DNA of 64,000 nt, taken from Pseudomonas alliivorans (GTDB lineage: Bacteria; Pseudomonadota; Gammaproteobacteria; Pseudomonadales; Pseudomonadaceae). Where the stretch lies: contig NZ_JAFFZW010000002.1 in NCBI RefSeq assembly GCF_017826695.1, forward strand, positions 434,001 to 498,000. The letters are read 5' to 3'. The notes below the pieces were generated by a model. It made no database searches. It was not told the origin of the DNA and saw only the letters and a list, made by a program, of their open reading frames with translations. Position 1 is the first letter of the stretch. Each line of letters begins with the position of its first letter. The position numbers were made by a program, and so were the translations under genes. Shown here in pieces: positions 61,906 to 64,000 of the stretch.

Positions 61906-64000
61906 GTGCAACACACTCCCCCCCTCCCGCTTGCCGCTGTGCTGAAACTGCTCGGCGTGACCACGGCGCTTGCCTGCGCCACTCAGGTTCGTGCGGAACA
62001 GGCCGTGAACCTGTCCAGCATCGAAGTGGACGGCAGCGCCGTGCAGAGCCCTGCCGAAACGGCGCGTGATGCCTTGCGCAGCGTGCCCGGTGGCACCAAC
62101 ACCGTGGACCTGAATCGGGTTGATCAGGGGCACGTAGCCACCAACGAAGACGTATTCCGCTATCAGGCGGGTGTCTACGCAAAGGCAGCCAACAACGAGG
62201 GCGCGAAGATTTCCGTTCGCGGTTCAGGGCTGAACCGGGCACCCGGTGCGCACGCCTCGGGACTGTTCGAAACGCTCGACGGGTTGCCCCTCACCGGCCC
62301 CGGTGGCACACCGTACGAACTCAAGGAGCCGTTGTGGCTGAGCCATGTCGAAGTGCGCCGTGGCGCGAACGGTTTTGAACTGGGATCGCTGGCACTGGGC
62401 GGCGCGGTCAACTACGTTACTCACACCGGCTATGACGCGCCTCGCCTGCAGGTACGCTATGAAGCCGGAAGCCACGGTTACGCCAAACGGCAGATCAGCT
62501 CCGGCGATGCACTGGGAAATCTGGACTACTACGTCGCCCTGACTGATTCGAACTACGACGGCTTTCAGGATCACAGCGCAGGCGGCAGCAAGGGCATTGC
62601 CGCGAATGTCGGCTATCGCTTCAGCCCTGACCTGGAAACCCGCTTCTTCTTTCGTTACCGCGAAACCGACAACGATTCGCCCGGCCGCCTGACCCGCGAG
62701 CAGATCCGCCACGATCCACGTGCAGCCAACGCGCTCAACGCAGCCCGTGACTCCAAACGCCTGCAACCGGGCAGCACCTGGCTGGGCAACAAAACCACAA
62801 TCTACCTGGATGACAGGTCCAGAATCGAGACCGGCCTGGTCTATCACGACTATCCAATGGACCTGCGCGAAGGCACCAATCGCCTGAAGGTCGCCTACAC
62901 CGACATCAGCGGTACGCTGAATTACATTCGACAGGACACAGTGTTCGGCCATCAAAGCAACACAACACTGGGCCTGCGCACCACCAAGGGCTTGCCGAAC
63001 AATGGTGCGTCAGAGTTCGTACGCATACCCGCTGGCAACACCGCCAACTACACGCCAGGTACCAGAACCCGTGACTACAGCTATCTGGGGTCGGACAGCG
63101 TTCTGCAGTTGAGCAACGATCTGGAAGTGGTTCCGGACCTGTGGTTGACCACCGGCGTTGCTGCCATTTACACCCGTCGTGAGACCGAGATCACCTACCC
63201 CGCTACCCAGGGAGCCGTCAGCACCCATGACTGGGACTACGCCTCTCGCCTCGGCCTGCGCTATGACTTTACGCCGCAATTGCAGGTCTACGGCAACCTG
63301 AGCCGCTCGGTCGAGCCGCCTCACGCGTGGTCGATGATCTGGGGTTCGAACCAGTTCTTTCCCGCTGGAAGCGGCCCGGCGACAGGACTGCAACGCGTTG
63401 GCGTGAAACTTGAAAACCAGACCGCGACTACTCTGGAACTCGGAGGGCGCGGCCGGGGATGGATGGGTGACTGGAAAGCGGGGTGGTATTACTCGCAGGT
63501 CAGGCATGAATTATTGAGTGTCGAAACCCAGGCCGCGAGCACAGCCTCTTCGCAGGTGATTGCCGAATCCAACGCCAGCCCGACGGTTCATACCGGCGTT
63601 GAGCTGAGCCTCGACAGCCCGCTGTGGCAAGACGGGACTGCCGGCAAGCTGGATTTGCGTCAGGCGTACACATTCAGTGATTTTCACTATCGGGACGATG
63701 ACCGGTTTGGCGACAACGCCCTCCCCGGCATCCCGCGCCATTACTATCAGGCTGAGTTGCGTTACAGCCATCCCACAGGCTTTTACGCCGGCTTGAACAC
63801 CGAACACGCGTCGAAGATCGCCGTCGACTACGCCAATTCGTTTTACGCCGATCAATACACCTTGCTCGGGATGACCTTCGGCTACGCCTCGCCCAAGGAT
63901 GACTGGCAAACGTGGCTTGACCTGCGCAACCTGATCAATCGACGCTATGCCAGTACGGTAACGCCGGGCTACGACGATGCAGGACGCGACGTGGCGCGCT
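61906..64000 (+). CDS. TonB-dependent siderophore-type receptor (3' partial)
   Basis: An outer-membrane receptor running off the window after about 698 codons. A GTG start at 61906 (AGAGG about nine bases upstream) gives a signal peptide ending near Ala30 (TQVRA). The plug has SPAETARDALRSVPGGTNTV, VFRYQAGVYAKAA, GAKISVRGSGLNRAPGAHAS and VEVRRGANGFELGSLALGGA. A long barrel follows with LRYDFTPQLQVYGNLSRSVE. The plug resembles FecA-like iron-chelate receptors, but there is no signalling domain. It is the second receptor in the window and is not close to a tonB gene. No clear Fur box is seen in the 240 bases before it. Confidence 0.86.
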   Translation, partial: MQHTPPLPLAAVLKLLGVTTALACATQVRAEQAVNLSSIEVDGSAVQSPAETARDALRSVPGGTNTVDLNRVDQGHVATNEDVFRYQAGVYAKAANNEGAKISVRGSGLNRAPGAHASGLFETLDGLPLTGPGGTPYELKEPLWLSHVEVRRGANGFELGSLALGGAVNYVTHTGYDAPRLQVRYEAGSHGYAKRQISSGDALGNLDYYVALTDSNYDGFQDHSAGGSKGIAANVGYRFSPDLETRFFFRYRETDNDSPGRLTREQIRHDPRAANALNAARDSKRLQPGSTWLGNKTTIYLDDRSRIETGLVYHDYPMDLREGTNRLKVAYTDISGTLNYIRQDTVFGHQSNTTLGLRTTKGLPNNGASEFVRIPAGNTANYTPGTRTRDYSYLGSDSVLQLSNDLEVVPDLWLTTGVAAIYTRRETEITYPATQGAVSTHDWDYASRLGLRYDFTPQLQVYGNLSRSVEPPHAWSMIWGSNQFFPAGSGPATGLQRVGVKLENQTATTLELGGRGRGWMGDWKAGWYYSQVRHELLSVETQAASTASSQVIAESNASPTVHTGVELSLDSPLWQDGTAGKLDLRQAYTFSDFHYRDDDRFGDNALPGIPRHYYQAELRYSHPTGFYAGLNTEHASKIAVDYANSFYADQYTLLGMTFGYASPKDDWQTWLDLRNLINRRYASTVTPGYDDAGRDVAR

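Noticed and set aside
1..64000. CRISPR arrays, tRNA or rRNA genes, integrase-att boundaries
   Set aside because: No regularly spaced repeats, no tRNA-like folds and no paired direct repeats were seen when reading; a dedicated scan could still find weak ones.

Overview
The window looks like chromosomal DNA of a Pseudomonas of the syringae group. The reasons are the GC-rich Pseudomonas-style coding, a complete LOV-domain blue-light histidine kinase with a fused receiver (architecture known from P. syringae), OprD and TonB-dependent outer-membrane proteins, and a small Pseudomonas-type metallothionein. This assignment is inferred from gene content; no search was run.

Layout. (1) 1-10 kb: end of a glycerophosphodiester phosphodiesterase-like gene, a tonB-exbB-exbD operon with its TonB-dependent receptor, two orphan type II secretion pseudopilins, an FAD amine/amino-acid oxidase and an OprD porin. 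(2) 10-14 kb: amino-acid exporters (LysE, AzlC/AzlD) with a divergent LysR regulator, and a PhzF-like gene. (3) 14-22.5 kb: an EamA transporter and a compact seven-gene leftward oxidoreductase/detoxification operon (two SDRs, Zn alcohol dehydrogenase, hydrolase-OsmC fusion, flavin oxidase, cupin, AhpD-like protein) next to a divergent LysR gene. (4) 22.5-25.8 kb: scarred DNA with remnants of an MFS transporter, IS3 and IS66 elements and a broken HAD gene, around an intact HxlR/NmrA pair.

(5) 25.8-41.7 kb is an accessory, defence-like island. A tightly coupled three-gene operon encodes a nuclease-like effector, a small middle protein and a 1004-aa Rad50/SMC-like ATPase, matching the ABC-three-component (ABC-3C) conflict systems. 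Divergent to it is a membrane-associated dynamin-like GTPase broken by a frameshift. Its 3' end is cut by an IS256-family element whose other side cuts a helicase IV-like gene, and no target duplication is seen. Next comes a 1322-aa YobI-like P-loop NTPase, then an unrecognised pseudogene with at least three frame lesions. The ABC-3C operon and the YobI-like gene are the intact candidate defence systems.

(6) 42-50 kb: small hypothetical proteins, a LysR/NAD-binding pair, and a LacI-controlled sugar or inositol-type catabolic set (two TIM-barrel isomerases around a Gfo/Idh/MocA dehydrogenase). (7) 50-59 kb: the LOV kinase, then a leftward four-gene glycan operon (glycosyltransferase, UDP-galactopyranose mutase, GH1-like protein, ABC exporter) divergent from galE; together these could make and export a galactofuranose-containing product. 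(8) 59-64 kb: stress-type genes (DUF892 ferritin-like, cupin, DUF1264-like lipoprotein, metallothionein) and the start of a second TonB-dependent receptor that runs off the window.
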